A stretch of 64,000 nucleotides of DNA from an uncultured Verrucomicrobiota bacterium (GTDB taxonomy: Bacteria > Verrucomicrobiota > Verrucomicrobiia > Limisphaerales > UBA9464): positions 372,001-436,000 of the forward strand of contig CAIVQH010000060.1 of assembly GCA_903907995.1 (NCBI GenBank). Reading direction: 5' to 3'. Positions 31,980 through 41,281 of the stretch are shown one piece after another (position 1 is the stretch's first letter; each line of letters opens with the position of its first letter). The translations under genes were made by a program, and so were the position numbers. The notes beneath the pieces were generated by a model. That model was not told where the DNA came from, made no database searches, and worked only from the letters and a program-made list of their open reading frames with translations.

Positions 31980-34187
31980 ATGCCGATGCCAAGCCTGCAA
32001 CCCCATCCCTTCAAGCACCCAGTCCTTTGCCTTTGGCTGGCAGGGGTCCTGTTGGGGGCGCTGGCCGCCCCGGCCTTTGCCGCTGAGCTCGGCCCCCGAA
32101 ACGACCTGGAGCGGGTCACACTGCAACTGAAGTGGAAGCACCAGTTCCAGTTCGCCGGCTACTACGCGGCAGTCGCCCAAGGGTATTACCGGGAAGCCGG
32201 TCTCGAAGTTGTCCTTCGGGAAGCCGAACCAACCCGCGATCCCGTGGAGGAGATGCTCCAGGGAAAGGCTGAATTCGGCGTGGGCACCTCGGAACTGATG
32301 CTGCTCCGGGCCAAGGGCAAACCGGTGGTGGTGCTGGCGGTCATTTATCAGCATTCCCCTCTTGTGCTGCTGGCACGGCGAACCAACGGGGTGGAAGACC
32401 TGCAATCACTGGCCCACCGGCCCATCATGATCGAGCCGCAATCGGCCGAGCTGTTCGCCTATTTCAAAATCGAGGGGATCGATCCGGCCAAGCTCGACAT
32501 CCAGCATCACAGCTTCGACGTGCAGGACCTGGTCAAAGGACATGTCGCCGCAATGTCGGCCTACTCGACGGACGAACCGTTTCTCCTACGGCAGGCCGGA
32601 ATCGAGTTGCTCACCTTCACGCCCCGCGCCGGCGGCATTGATTTCTACGGTGACAACCTGTTCACGACCGAACAGCAGCTGCGCGAGCACCCGGAGCGCA
32701 CGCGCGCCTTCCGGCAGGCAAGCCTCCGGGGCTGGGAATACGCCCTGGCCCATCCGGCCGAGATGGTGGACCTGATCCTGCGCGAACACGGCCAGCGGAA
32801 AAGCCGTGAGCATCTTCTTTTTGAGGCCAGCCAGACGATCCAGCTCGTACACCCCGAGCTCATCGAGGTCGGCCACATGAACCACGGCCGCTGGCGGCAT
32901 ATTGCCGACACCTATGCGGAGTTCGGTATGGTACCCGCCGGCTTCCCGCTCGACAAATTCCTGTACGACCCGGACCCACAGCCAAACTACGCCTGGGTAT
33001 ACTGGACGTTGGGCGGAATGGCGGTGGTGGCGCTGGCGGCGCTGGGTTGGGCACTGCCCCTATACCGCCTCAACTGCCGGCTGAAACAGAGTGAACGCCA
33101 GTACCGGGAGCTGGCCGAAAACGCCCCCTTCCCCGTCGCCATCAACGAGCTCGACACCGGCAGAGTGCTCTTCGCCAACCGGCGGGCCGACGGATTGTTT
33201 GCCGCTCCGGCCGCCAGTCTGGTCGGCCGGCCGGTTGATGATCTTTTCCACGATCCGGCGGACCGTGAACGGCTACTGACCGAGCTACGCGCCGGCCGTT
33301 CGGTGTCCGACCTGGAAGTCTGCCTCCGGGTGGGCGACCGCAAGTTTTGGGCGCTGCTGTCGGCGGGTCCGGTCGAATTCGCCGGTCATCGGGGACTGTT
33401 TGTAGCCTTTCAAGACATCACGGCCCGCCACGCCATCGAGGAGGAACTGCGCCGGGCCAAGGACGCCGCCGAAGCGGCCAACGTCTCCAAGAGCAACTAC
33501 CTCGCGGTAATGACCCATGAGGTGCGGACGCCCCTCAGCGGCATCATCGGTCTGGCCAGCATCATCCAGGACCATCCCCTGGAGTCCGAGGTGCGCGAGC
33601 AGGTGCGGCTGATCGAATCCACGGGCGAAACCCTGAACCAGCTCATCAGCAACATTCTCGACTATTCCAAGCTCGAAGCCGGGCGGCTCGACGTCGAGCA
33701 CATCCCGATGGAGGCGGCGCAGCTGCTTCACGATCTCTCCCGCCTGTTCTCCACCTCAGTCCAGACGAAAAACCTCGGCCTGCACGTGAAACTGGATCCC
33801 TGCGTTCCGTCGGTCGTCCTCACCGATCCGGCGCGGCTCCGGCAGATACTGAGCAACCTGCTCTCCAACGCGATCAAGTTCACCGCGCAGGGAGGCGTGG
33901 AACTTCACGTCACCGCCCCGCCCCAGACCGATGGCAGCATCCGACTGCGCTTTTCGGTGAAAGACACTGGCGTCGGCATCGCGCCTGAGCGGATCGAGCT
34001 GCTCTTCCAACCGTATGCCCAGGCGGATAATTCCGTCGCCCGTCGCTATGGCGGCACGGGGCTTGGGCTCGTCATTTCGAGGGATTTGGCTCGCCTGTTG
34101 GGCGGTGACCTGACTTTGACGAGTGTTCCTGGGCAGGGCTCCACCTTCACCTTGGAGATTCGCGTCAAACTTCCGGAACAAGGCTGA
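31980..34187 (+). CDS. Sensor histidine kinase with SsuA/THI5-like periplasmic domain
   Basis: 735 residues from ATG 31980 (or ATG 31986). Signal HPVLCLWLAGVLLGALAAPA, then an SsuA/THI5 (NMT1)-type solute-binding domain to ~335 (VTLQLKWKHQFQFAGYYAAV, FGVGTSELMLLRAKG, GDNLFTTEQQL), one membrane helix ~337-362, a PAS domain ~375-485, and a kinase core with His513 in MTHEVRTPLSGIIG, N box NLLSNAIKFT, G1 DTGVGIA and G2 GGTGLGLVIS. The sensor domain resembles binders of thiamine precursors, taurine or nitrate. There is no receiver domain and no response regulator beside it. A nucleoside transporter precedes it and pyrimidine-like ligands would fit, as inference only. Confidence 0.9.
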   Translation: MPMPSLQPHPFKHPVLCLWLAGVLLGALAAPAFAAELGPRNDLERVTLQLKWKHQFQFAGYYAAVAQGYYREAGLEVVLREAEPTRDPVEEMLQGKAEFGVGTSELMLLRAKGKPVVVLAVIYQHSPLVLLARRTNGVEDLQSLAHRPIMIEPQSAELFAYFKIEGIDPAKLDIQHHSFDVQDLVKGHVAAMSAYSTDEPFLLRQAGIELLTFTPRAGGIDFYGDNLFTTEQQLREHPERTRAFRQASLRGWEYALAHPAEMVDLILREHGQRKSREHLLFEASQTIQLVHPELIEVGHMNHGRWRHIADTYAEFGMVPAGFPLDKFLYDPDPQPNYAWVYWTLGGMAVVALAALGWALPLYRLNCRLKQSERQYRELAENAPFPVAINELDTGRVLFANRRADGLFAAPAASLVGRPVDDLFHDPADRERLLTELRAGRSVSDLEVCLRVGDRKFWALLSAGPVEFAGHRGLFVAFQDITARHAIEEELRRAKDAAEAANVSKSNYLAVMTHEVRTPLSGIIGLASIIQDHPLESEVREQVRLIESTGETLNQLISNILDYSKLEAGRLDVEHIPMEAAQLLHDLSRLFSTSVQTKNLGLHVKLDPCVPSVVLTDPARLRQILSNLLSNAIKFTAQGGVELHVTAPPQTDGSIRLRFSVKDTGVGIAPERIELLFQPYAQADNSVARRYGGTGLGLVISRDLARLLGGDLTLTSVPGQGSTFTLEIRVKLPEQG

Positions 34188-34567
34188 CCCAGAGCCGGTG
34201 GGAAGTCGGGTGCATCTTTTCATCGTGGTCGGCCACTCGCGTCGGAGGGAAAGTCGCCGGCTGTGAATGCGGGCCGTTCTCCCTCACCTTAATCCTCTCC
34301 CGCTGGGAGAGGAAACCGCAGAGCATGCCATAGGCTGATTGGAAGTCTCTCCGGCCAATCCCGCGCTCACCTCCGCCGAAAGACGGGCTATGATTCTCCT
34401 TCTCCCAGTGGGAGAGGGCCGGGTGAGGGTGAACGGCCACCCGACTTTGTCCGCGCTCCCATTGCCCGAGGAACGAGGCCAACTACGATGTAAGTTACGC
34501 CCCCGAGTGACTTGCACATGCTTTGGTGCTTGGCGTTTGGCCGCAGGTTTCTTTCTCTGTAGGTCTC
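34188..34567. other. 380-bp intergenic region dominated by a nested inverted repeat
   Basis: No credible gene. About half is taken up by the palindromic element at 34276-34434; the remainder (34435-34567) should hold the glycerate kinase promoter, where TTGCACATGCTTTGG near 34512 is the only mildly promoter-like piece. Confidence 0.6.
34276..34434. repeat. MITE-like nested palindromic element
   Basis: The left arm 34276-34312 and right arm 34399-34434 are imperfect inverted copies: both read (in opposite directions) GTTC[TA]CCCTCACC, a 4-5 base variable part, then CCTCTCCC[GA]CTGGGAGAG. Each arm is itself a hairpin (CTCTCCC-n-GGGAGAG). The centre, about 86 bases, has no coding sign. This design is typical of small palindromic elements found in many copies in environmental genomes; no second copy is in this window. 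Confidence 0.75.
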
Positions 34568-35698
34568 ATGTCACTCCGCGTGCTCGTCGCGCCCGACAAG
34601 TTCAAGGGCACCCTCACCGCACAGCAGGCCGCTGGCGCCATCGTCAACGGCTGGTGGGCCGCGCGTCCGCAGGACGAGATGGAAATGCTGCCCATGAGCG
34701 ATGGCGGCGACGGCTTCGGCGAGATCATCGCCAATCTGCTCGAAGCCACCGAGCAGACCACGGCCACGGTGGATGCCGCCAACCGGCCCGTCGGGGGCAA
34801 GTGGTGGTGGCACGCAGACACCAAGACCGCGATCATTGAGGCGGCGCAGATCGTCGGGCTGGCGATGCTCCCTCCGGGGCGCTTTCATCCTTTCGAGCTG
34901 GATACGCGCGGCCTTGCTGCGGTCATCCGTTCGGCGGTGGCAGCGGGCGCGCAGACGGTGCTCATCGGCATTGGCGGAAGTGCGACCAACGACGGCGGCT
35001 TCGGTGTCGCGAGCGCCCTGGGCTGGCGCTTCTTCGACGACCGCGACCAGCCGATCGACAAGTGGGTCAAGCTCAGCAAGCTCACCCGCTGGCTGCCGCC
35101 GCTGGAGCCGATTCTCGGCGTGGAATTCATCGTGGCGGTGGACGTGGAAAATCCCCTGCTCGGACTGAACGGCTGCACCCGCGTGTATGGCCCGCAGAAG
35201 GGCCTCATCATGCAGCAGGCCCCCATCGCTGAGGCCGCCTTGGAAAAACTGGCGGCCAAGGCCCAGGAGCAGTTCGGCTACGACATCTCGACGGATGCGG
35301 GTTGCGGCGCAGCGGGCGGCCTCGGCTTTGGCCTGCGTGTCTTCCTGGGAGCGCGGCTGGGGTCCGGTTTCGACATCTTCGCCAACCACGCCAAATTGGA
35401 CACCAAACTTGCTCAGGCGGATCTTGTGCTGACCGGCGAAGGCGCCATCGACCGCCAGAGCCTCATGGGCAAAGGCACCGGTCGCCTGGCCCAGCGGTGC
35501 CGGCTCCACCAGAAACGCTGCGTCGGCTTCGCCGGCAGCGTCGAGGGTGCAGCCCAGACCCAGACATCCGACCGCCTTTTCTACGCCGCCTACGGCATCA
35601 CCCCGACGATGACGAGCCTGGTGGAAGCCAAGAAGAACGCCATGGTCTGGCTCGAGAAACTCGCGAACAAGATCGCGACGGACTACGACTGGTCGTAA
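34568..35698 (+). CDS. glxK: Glycerate kinase (GlxK/GarK family)
   Basis: 376 residues from ATG 34568. LRVLVAPDKFKGTLTAQQAA is the family opening (usually APDSFKxSL). PMSDGGDGFGE, IGIGGSATNDGGFGVASALG, STDAGCGAAGGLGFGLRVFL and LTGEGAIDRQSLMGKGTGRL are conserved blocks of type-1 glycerate kinases that phosphorylate D-glycerate to 2-phosphoglycerate. It stands alone, with the palindromic element upstream. The C-terminus is standard. Confidence 0.93.
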   Translation: MSLRVLVAPDKFKGTLTAQQAAGAIVNGWWAARPQDEMEMLPMSDGGDGFGEIIANLLEATEQTTATVDAANRPVGGKWWWHADTKTAIIEAAQIVGLAMLPPGRFHPFELDTRGLAAVIRSAVAAGAQTVLIGIGGSATNDGGFGVASALGWRFFDDRDQPIDKWVKLSKLTRWLPPLEPILGVEFIVAVDVENPLLGLNGCTRVYGPQKGLIMQQAPIAEAALEKLAAKAQEQFGYDISTDAGCGAAGGLGFGLRVFLGARLGSGFDIFANHAKLDTKLAQADLVLTGEGAIDRQSLMGKGTGRLAQRCRLHQKRCVGFAGSVEGAAQTQTSDRLFYAAYGITPTMTSLVEAKKNAMVWLEKLANKIATDYDWS

Positions 35699-35913
35699 GC
35701 GGAAACCTCCGTACCCGGCAACTACGACTCAATCTTCATCCTAATCCAATTTTTCCGGGATCATGGTTAAGGTGCGCAATAACCTGGTAGAAGATACCAG
35801 CCCACCTCCACGTCCCACGGCAAGATGAACTGGCTCTTCGTAAGTGAAGCTGGCACCGGTCGGCGCGGAGCTGTGATCGAAAGTTGCAGGCGACGCAAAC
35901 TCGATCCCTGCAC

Positions 35914-36159
35914 CTACCTCCGCGACATCCTGACGCGCTCGTCAAGAGCAACTTGCAGGGGGCGTTCTCCGAATTCGCCTGGGGCGTTTGAATCTGCATT
36001 CGCCTCTAAGAGAGTCCTCACCTCCTCCGGCTGCTCCCGGTAGATAGCGATATGCAATGGTGTGCTTTTGAAGCCGCCCTGCTGGTTCACAGACTTCAAG
36101 GGAACACCCTGAAATTCAGGTAACTCTTGATATTCCTGCAATAGCCATTGGATGTTCAT
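35914..36159 (-). CDS. Small ankyrin-repeat protein, possibly frameshifted
   Basis: 81 residues from ATG 36159 (ATG 36183 would add MRIAPYNK). MNIQWLLQEYQELPEFQGVP then a recognisable ankyrin repeat: STPLHIAIYREQPEEVRTLL and EANADSNAPGEFGERPLQVA. The frame stops soon after ALDERVRMSRR, where ankyrin proteins usually continue with a second helix. A one-base shift near 35925 would read QDVAEVGAGIEFASPA and stay open for about 60 codons, so the gene may be broken or mis-sequenced. Base composition is more AT-rich than neighbours. Protein-binding role likely; partner unknown. Confidence 0.55.
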   Translation of the reverse strand: MNIQWLLQEYQELPEFQGVPLKSVNQQGGFKSTPLHIAIYREQPEEVRTLLEANADSNAPGEFGERPLQVALDERVRMSRR

Positions 36160-36392
36160 TTTGTTATAGGGTGCGATTCGCATTCACGATTTATCCTTCG
36201 CTTCAGGTCGTCAACCGCCTTCTGACGTTGGTGAATTGGATACGACTTGATCGGATTAGTTCCAACTTTGCGCCAACGGCTCGGAAGATTTGAACGCCCG
36301 TCATCCTTTGGCGAAAAGCAGGGCCTCGCTTTCGATCCGAACCTCCCGGCCGTGAGCTTGTAACCAGACCCATCCCGGCGCACGCTGCGCCC

Positions 36393-37958
36393 ATGAGCAC
36401 ATCCCTCACCCGTCGCGAATTTACCTCGCAGTTGCTGCGGGCCAGTGCCGCCGCCCTGGCCGCCCCGGCTCTGGTCCGGGCGCAGAGCTCTGCCCCCGGC
36501 GTGATTATCGGCGGACGGCCCTCGGTCACCCACGGCGTCATGAGCGGCGATGTGACGGCGGAATCCGCTGTGATCTGGAGCCGGACCGACCGTCCCTCCC
36601 GTATGCTCGTGGAGTGGAGCACCACCGAATCCTTCACTGATCTGAAGCGCATCACCGGACCGATGACCGGACCGGAGGCGGACTTCACCGCGAAGCTGCT
36701 GCTGAGCGACCTGCCGGCCGGCGAACGCATCTTCTATCGCGTCCGCTTCGAGGACGTGGCCGGCAAGGGCGCGGGCAACTCCGCCACCGGCCAGCTCGTG
36801 ACCGCGCCTCGTGATGGGCGCGACGTGTTCTTCGCCTGGAGCGGCGACACCTGCGGCCAGGGGTTTGGCACCAATCCCGACCACAACGGCATGAAGACCT
36901 ACGCGGCGATCCGCGAGGTGCGGCCGGACTTTTTCATCCACAGCGGCGACACCATCTACGCGGACAACCCCATCGGGCCAGGCTTCCGGTTTGCCGACGG
37001 GACGGTGTGGAAAAACCTCGTCAGCGACGAGAAGGCCAAGGTGGCGGAAACCCTCGCCGAGTTCCGGCAGGCGCACCGCTACAACCTTAGCGACCTTCAC
37101 GTCCGCGCCTTCAACGCCACCGTGCCCGTGTTCGCCCAATGGGACGATCATGAGGTCCGCAACAACTGGTATCCCGGCCAGAAGCTCCTCGAGGATCCGC
37201 GCTACCGGGAAAAGGACGTCAACGTGCTTGCGTCGCGGGCCCGGCAGGCGTTCTTCGACTACCAGCCCGTGCGGCCGAGCACGGAGAGCATCATCTACCG
37301 CACCGTCCCGCGCGGGCCGCTTTGTGAGGTGTTCTTCCTCGATCTCCGCAGCTATCGCGGAGCGAACAATCCCAACCTCCAGCCCACGCTCACGCCGGAC
37401 GCCGCCTTCATGGGCAACACCCAGCTAGCCTGGCTCAAGGAGGCGCTGCTCGCGAGCAAAGCCACTTGGAAGATCATCTGCACCGACATGCCACTCGCGC
37501 TGCTCGTTCCCGACGGTGCAAAAACTTGGGAGGCCTTTGCCAACGGTGACGACGGGGTGCCGCTCGGACGCGAGCTGGAGGTGGCCGACCTGCTCCGCTT
37601 CATGAAGGCCAAAGGCATCCGCAACACGATCTGGCTCACTGCCGACGTGCATTATGCCGCCTCGCACTATTATGACCCGACGAAGGCCAAGTTCACCGAG
37701 TTCGACCCGTTCTGGGAATTCGTCAGCGGCCCCCTGCACGCCGGCACATTCGGTCCGAACCCGCTCGATAAGACCTTCGGCCCCGAGGCGCGGTGGAACT
37801 CCCGTCCGCCCGGTTCGCCCGCCGCCGGCCCGCACACGGTCGAGCAGTTCTTTGGTACGGTCCGCATCGATGGCAAAACCAAGGCCTCCACGGTCACGCA
37901 CTTCAACCGGGACGGGGCGAAGCTTTGGAGCATCGAGCTGCCACCTCAGCCCGCCTGA
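36393..37958 (+). CDS. phoD: PhoD-type alkaline phosphatase/phosphodiesterase, Tat-exported
   Basis: 521 residues. LTRREFTSQLLRASAAALAA is a Tat signal. The N-terminal beta domain (VTHGVMSGDVTAESAVIWSR) is followed by a metallophosphoesterase core: WSGDTCGQG, FIHSGDTIYADNP, QWDDHEVRNNWYP and LTADVHYAASHY, which supply the metal and phosphate ligands of the PhoD family. Such enzymes release phosphate from phosphodiesters or monoesters in the periplasm or outside. Cysteine in SGDTCGQ is the usual family ligand. Gene stands alone; no pho box is recognised upstream. Confidence 0.93.
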   Translation: MSTSLTRREFTSQLLRASAAALAAPALVRAQSSAPGVIIGGRPSVTHGVMSGDVTAESAVIWSRTDRPSRMLVEWSTTESFTDLKRITGPMTGPEADFTAKLLLSDLPAGERIFYRVRFEDVAGKGAGNSATGQLVTAPRDGRDVFFAWSGDTCGQGFGTNPDHNGMKTYAAIREVRPDFFIHSGDTIYADNPIGPGFRFADGTVWKNLVSDEKAKVAETLAEFRQAHRYNLSDLHVRAFNATVPVFAQWDDHEVRNNWYPGQKLLEDPRYREKDVNVLASRARQAFFDYQPVRPSTESIIYRTVPRGPLCEVFFLDLRSYRGANNPNLQPTLTPDAAFMGNTQLAWLKEALLASKATWKIICTDMPLALLVPDGAKTWEAFANGDDGVPLGRELEVADLLRFMKAKGIRNTIWLTADVHYAASHYYDPTKAKFTEFDPFWEFVSGPLHAGTFGPNPLDKTFGPEARWNSRPPGSPAAGPHTVEQFFGTVRIDGKTKASTVTHFNRDGAKLWSIELPPQPA

Positions 37959-38243
37959 AGCCAGGGAGGCTTTCGCGAATGTCCTGCCGGCCTAACCATC
38001 GGACGGATTTGGGAATCCGAGCCCGCGTCAGGGATGGCGCCTGAGGTTGAATGCAAAACCACCACAGGACGTCTCTGGTTTCGGGTAAAGGAACCGTGAA
38101 GTGGAAGGGTTGGGGGCCTGCCGGCAGCACCGACCTGCGGGTATCACCCCATTTCCCACGCCCGGTGTTGCCCACATCTTTGGGTCGAATCAATTGAACG
38201 CCGCTCCCAATGAGGAGGCGGCCAGACGAAGGAACAACCAGTC

Positions 38244-38597
38244 ATGAACTCTCATCAAGGATTACAGCGCGGGATCTCGACCGCCCTCCTCGGCGTTGCC
38301 CTGCTCATCGGAGGCTGCGTGACCCGCGAACGCGTCGTGTACCGGACCGCTCCGGCGCCCGTCGAAAGCGAAGTGGTGGTCACCGCCCCGCCACCTCCAC
38401 CGATCGAGGAATCTGTCGTGGTCTCACCCGACCCCACCTTTGTCTGGATCGGTGGCACTTGGGTGTGGGGCGGCCGGGACTGGCGCTGGGAGCGCGGCCA
38501 TTGGGACAGACCCCCGCATCCGGGCGCGAGATGGGTTCCGCACCGTTATGTTTATCGGGGCGGACGCCATGTCTGGGTGCGTGGTGGCTGGCGGTAA
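38244..38597 (+). CDS. Small YXWGXW-type lipoprotein
   Basis: 117 residues. STALLGVALLIGGC is a lipobox (Cys28), preceded by a short charged start. After a Pro-rich spacer (TAPPPPPIEE) the C-terminal half is Trp/Arg/Gly-rich: TWVWGGRDWRWERGHWDRPP and VYRGGRHVWVRGGWR, as in YXWGXW-repeat lipoproteins. Ribosome site AAGGA lies about 10 bases upstream. Probably outer-membrane attached; function not known. Confidence 0.78.
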   Translation: MNSHQGLQRGISTALLGVALLIGGCVTRERVVYRTAPAPVESEVVVTAPPPPPIEESVVVSPDPTFVWIGGTWVWGGRDWRWERGHWDRPPHPGARWVPHRYVYRGGRHVWVRGGWR

Positions 38598-38693
38598 CCG
38601 GCCTTTGAACGGGCAAGCCCGCTCCCGTGAACTCGCCAGGCTCGCGTAGAACTCCCTGAGTTGGCGATTGGGCCGGCGCGCTCGCCGGTGTGG

Positions 38694-39224
38694 TTATCGC
38701 GCAAGAATTCGCTTCCACCACGGTAGGCGGGCCAAAACCTCAAAGGCTACCTGCTCATTCGCCGGAGCATCATATCGGTATCCCGTCAGCCGTGCTGCCA
38801 GTTGGCAGGGAATCTCGAAATGCGGCAACTCATCGCTCTTGGAGCGGACTGCGTCCCGGATGGGAACGAAATCCGGCGGCAAATCTCCCTCCGCTTCCAG
38901 ATGATGCTCTCCCTCCTCGCTGTCGTGAACTACCGACCACAGACGCCTGCCATCTTTCCAGCCCGACAAACGACTGACCATGACGTGCTCCTCGACAAAC
39001 AGCGAGACAACCTCGCAACCAGCAGATAACCGGCTGAGAACAGTGTCATCCCGGCACTCATAATTGCGCCGCTGCACCAGATACCAGCCATTCGGCAAAG
39101 CTGCGCCAGCAATGCGCGGACAAGGAAATGCGAGGCCCTGTCCGGTATCATGCACGCCAAGCTCGGCGCGCACCGTCTCGGGCTTCTGGCCCCTGACTGC
39201 AAACCATGTCATGCACCAGCCCAT
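38694..39224 (-). CDS. Conserved-looking hypothetical protein
   Basis: 176 residues from ATG 39224; ATG 39212 (MTWFAVRGQ) is equally possible. No signal peptide or membrane helix. Visible pattern: TWFAVRGQKPETVRAELGV, LPNGWYLV, LSRLSAGCEVVSLFVEEHVM, GRRLWSVVHDSEEGEHHLEA and a C-terminal HFEIPCQLAARLTGYRYD. The mix of hydrophobic beta strands and a conserved-style WSVxHD reads like a real cytosolic protein; I believe related uncharacterised proteins exist, but cannot name a family. Codon use matches neighbours. It converges with the lipoprotein gene and is divergent from the CotH-like gene. Confidence 0.65.
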   Translation of the reverse strand: MGWCMTWFAVRGQKPETVRAELGVHDTGQGLAFPCPRIAGAALPNGWYLVQRRNYECRDDTVLSRLSAGCEVVSLFVEEHVMVSRLSGWKDGRRLWSVVHDSEEGEHHLEAEGDLPPDFVPIRDAVRSKSDELPHFEIPCQLAARLTGYRYDAPANEQVAFEVLARLPWWKRILAR

Positions 39225-39444
39225 AATCGGATACCCGCCAGCGCCCCCACGTTCAACGACGGCCCCTCGATGTTCGCTACAGCGCACGGCTGGTCCGTCT
39301 CACCAGGCTTCTGTGAGCAGACTATGGAGAAGGGCTTGTCCCTCTGTCAAACAAGGCTAGAATCGCCTTGTGACAGAATGCTTTGGGTTCGGATCGGTAA
39401 AGTTTCCTCCTCCACTACCAGCGCGCTGTCTGATACGGTTCCGC

Positions 39445-41106
39445 TTGAAGAACCCGACCCTCGCCTACATGCTGCTCCTTGGGCTGCTGGGCTGGAGTCG
39501 AAGCGCGTCCGCCAAAGAACTGCCGCCGCCGCACTTCGATCACGAGCGTGGACTCTACTTTGAGCCCTTCACCCTCGCTCTGTCGTGCAAAGCCCGTGAT
39601 GCCCGCCTCTGCTACACCACCGATGGCAGCCAGCCCGGCATCAGCAACGGCACGTTTTACACCGCACCGTTGCGGCTGACCAACACAGCCACCGTGCGCG
39701 TGGTGGCGCTGGCGGAGGGCAAGGAAGCATCGGAGGTTGAAACCCGGTCGTACATCTTTCCCCGCGAAGTCGCCCGACAGACCGGCAGCGGTTTTCCGAT
39801 GAGCTGGGGCACGAACCTCGCCCAGGCCGTGCCTGCCAGTTATGCGATCAGCCCGGCGGTCAGTTCCTCACCGAGTCGGCAAGCCGAACTGGCCGAGGCG
39901 TTGCGTGCCCTGCCAACCCTCTCGGTGGTGTTGTCCCCGAGCGATCTCTTCGGCTCCGAACGCGGTCTGTTTTCGCACTCGCAGGAGAGCGGCGAGGAAT
40001 GGGAACGCGCAGCCTCCCTGGAATTCCTGCCGGCGGACGGCACTGCGGGATTCCACCTCGGCTGTGGCGTGCGGATGCAGGGTGGTTGGAGCCGCCGCCC
40101 CGAAGAATCACCCAAGCATTCCCTGCGGCTGGTCTTTCGCAAACGCTATGGTCCCGGGCAATTGAAGCAGCCCATCTTCGGCGACGGACCGGCCAAGTTC
40201 GACACGCTCATCCTGCGGGGAGGAAACAACAATACCTGGTTGCACCCGAGCAGTGTGGAACGACGGCGCGCCGATTACCTGCGCGATCCATGGATGCGCG
40301 CCACCTACACGGCCATGGGGCATCCGGCGGCCCGCGACCGTTTCGTCCACCTCTACCTGGACGGGCTCTATTGGGGCGTCTACGACCTCTGCGAGCGGCC
40401 GGACGAGCATTTCGCCGCCGCGCACCTCGGCGGCACCGAACACGATTACGATGCCCGCAACGCGGACAAAATCCTGAGCGGCGACGACCTGGCATGGAAG
40501 CGCCTGTTTGCACTGGCCAATGCCGGCCTTGAATCCGACGCCAGCTATGCCGCCCTCGGCGAGCTGTTGGATGTACCGGCCTTCATCGACTACATGGTCC
40601 TGAACCTCTACGGAGCTAACGGCGACTGGGACCGGGGCTCCAACTGGTATGCGGTCCGTCGTCGGAATCCGTCTGGGCGCTACCTCTTTCTGGTATGGGA
40701 TGGGGAACGCACCCTCGAAGGCATCGACGACAACCACCTCAACGACGATGACGACGAGAGCCCCACCCGGCTCTTCCAGAAACTGCGGGGGAACGCGGAG
40801 TTCCGCCGGACCTTCTCCGAACGTGCCCGGCAGCACCTCACCGGTTCCGGCGTGCTGGCCCCCGCTGAAGCCGCCGCGCGGTACCGCAGCCTGGCCGAGA
40901 TTCTCGATCCCGCCATCCCCGCCGAAGCCGCCCGCTGGGGCCATTACCGGCGTGATGTGCATCCCTTCAAACTCGGTCCCTACGAGATTTACACCCGTGA
41001 AGAGCACTGGCGGCCGGAAGTGAAGCGCCTGCTCGAAGAATATTTCCCGCACCGTGCCAGGGTGGTTCAGAAGCAGTTCAGCGCTGCCGGGCTGCTGCCT
41101 CCTTAG
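39445..41106 (+). CDS. Secreted CotH-kinase-like protein with chitobiase-type N-terminal domain
   Basis: 553 residues from TTG 39445, chosen because it yields MKNPTLAYMLLLGLLGWSRS, a clean signal peptide cut after SASA; ATG 39469 and GTG 39370 are alternatives. Residues ~30-105 form a chitobiase/HYR-like beta domain (LCYTTDGSQPGISN, VRVVALAEGKEAS). The rest is a CotH-type kinase fold: GCGVRMQGGWSRR, LILRGGNNNTWLH, VHLYLDGLYWGVYDL, EHFAAAHLGG and LFLVWDGERTLEG. CotH proteins phosphorylate extracellular proteins in spore coats; in Verrucomicrobia and Planctomycetes the targets are unknown. Confidence 0.85.
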   Translation: MKNPTLAYMLLLGLLGWSRSASAKELPPPHFDHERGLYFEPFTLALSCKARDARLCYTTDGSQPGISNGTFYTAPLRLTNTATVRVVALAEGKEASEVETRSYIFPREVARQTGSGFPMSWGTNLAQAVPASYAISPAVSSSPSRQAELAEALRALPTLSVVLSPSDLFGSERGLFSHSQESGEEWERAASLEFLPADGTAGFHLGCGVRMQGGWSRRPEESPKHSLRLVFRKRYGPGQLKQPIFGDGPAKFDTLILRGGNNNTWLHPSSVERRRADYLRDPWMRATYTAMGHPAARDRFVHLYLDGLYWGVYDLCERPDEHFAAAHLGGTEHDYDARNADKILSGDDLAWKRLFALANAGLESDASYAALGELLDVPAFIDYMVLNLYGANGDWDRGSNWYAVRRRNPSGRYLFLVWDGERTLEGIDDNHLNDDDDESPTRLFQKLRGNAEFRRTFSERARQHLTGSGVLAPAEAAARYRSLAEILDPAIPAEAARWGHYRRDVHPFKLGPYEIYTREEHWRPEVKRLLEEYFPHRARVVQKQFSAAGLLPP

Positions 41107-41281
41107 CTCCGAGGAGCCGAGGGCACCTTGTCTCCGTAGTTAACCGGTAAGCGGCCCATACGGATAGCATGGCCTGCGATCTGCTGGGAGATATTGACCT
41201 TGGTAGTCTCCGGTTTGATGACCATGGTCACATGGCTTACTGGCCGAAATCCGTGACCAGACGGCCACCCGACGCACGCAT

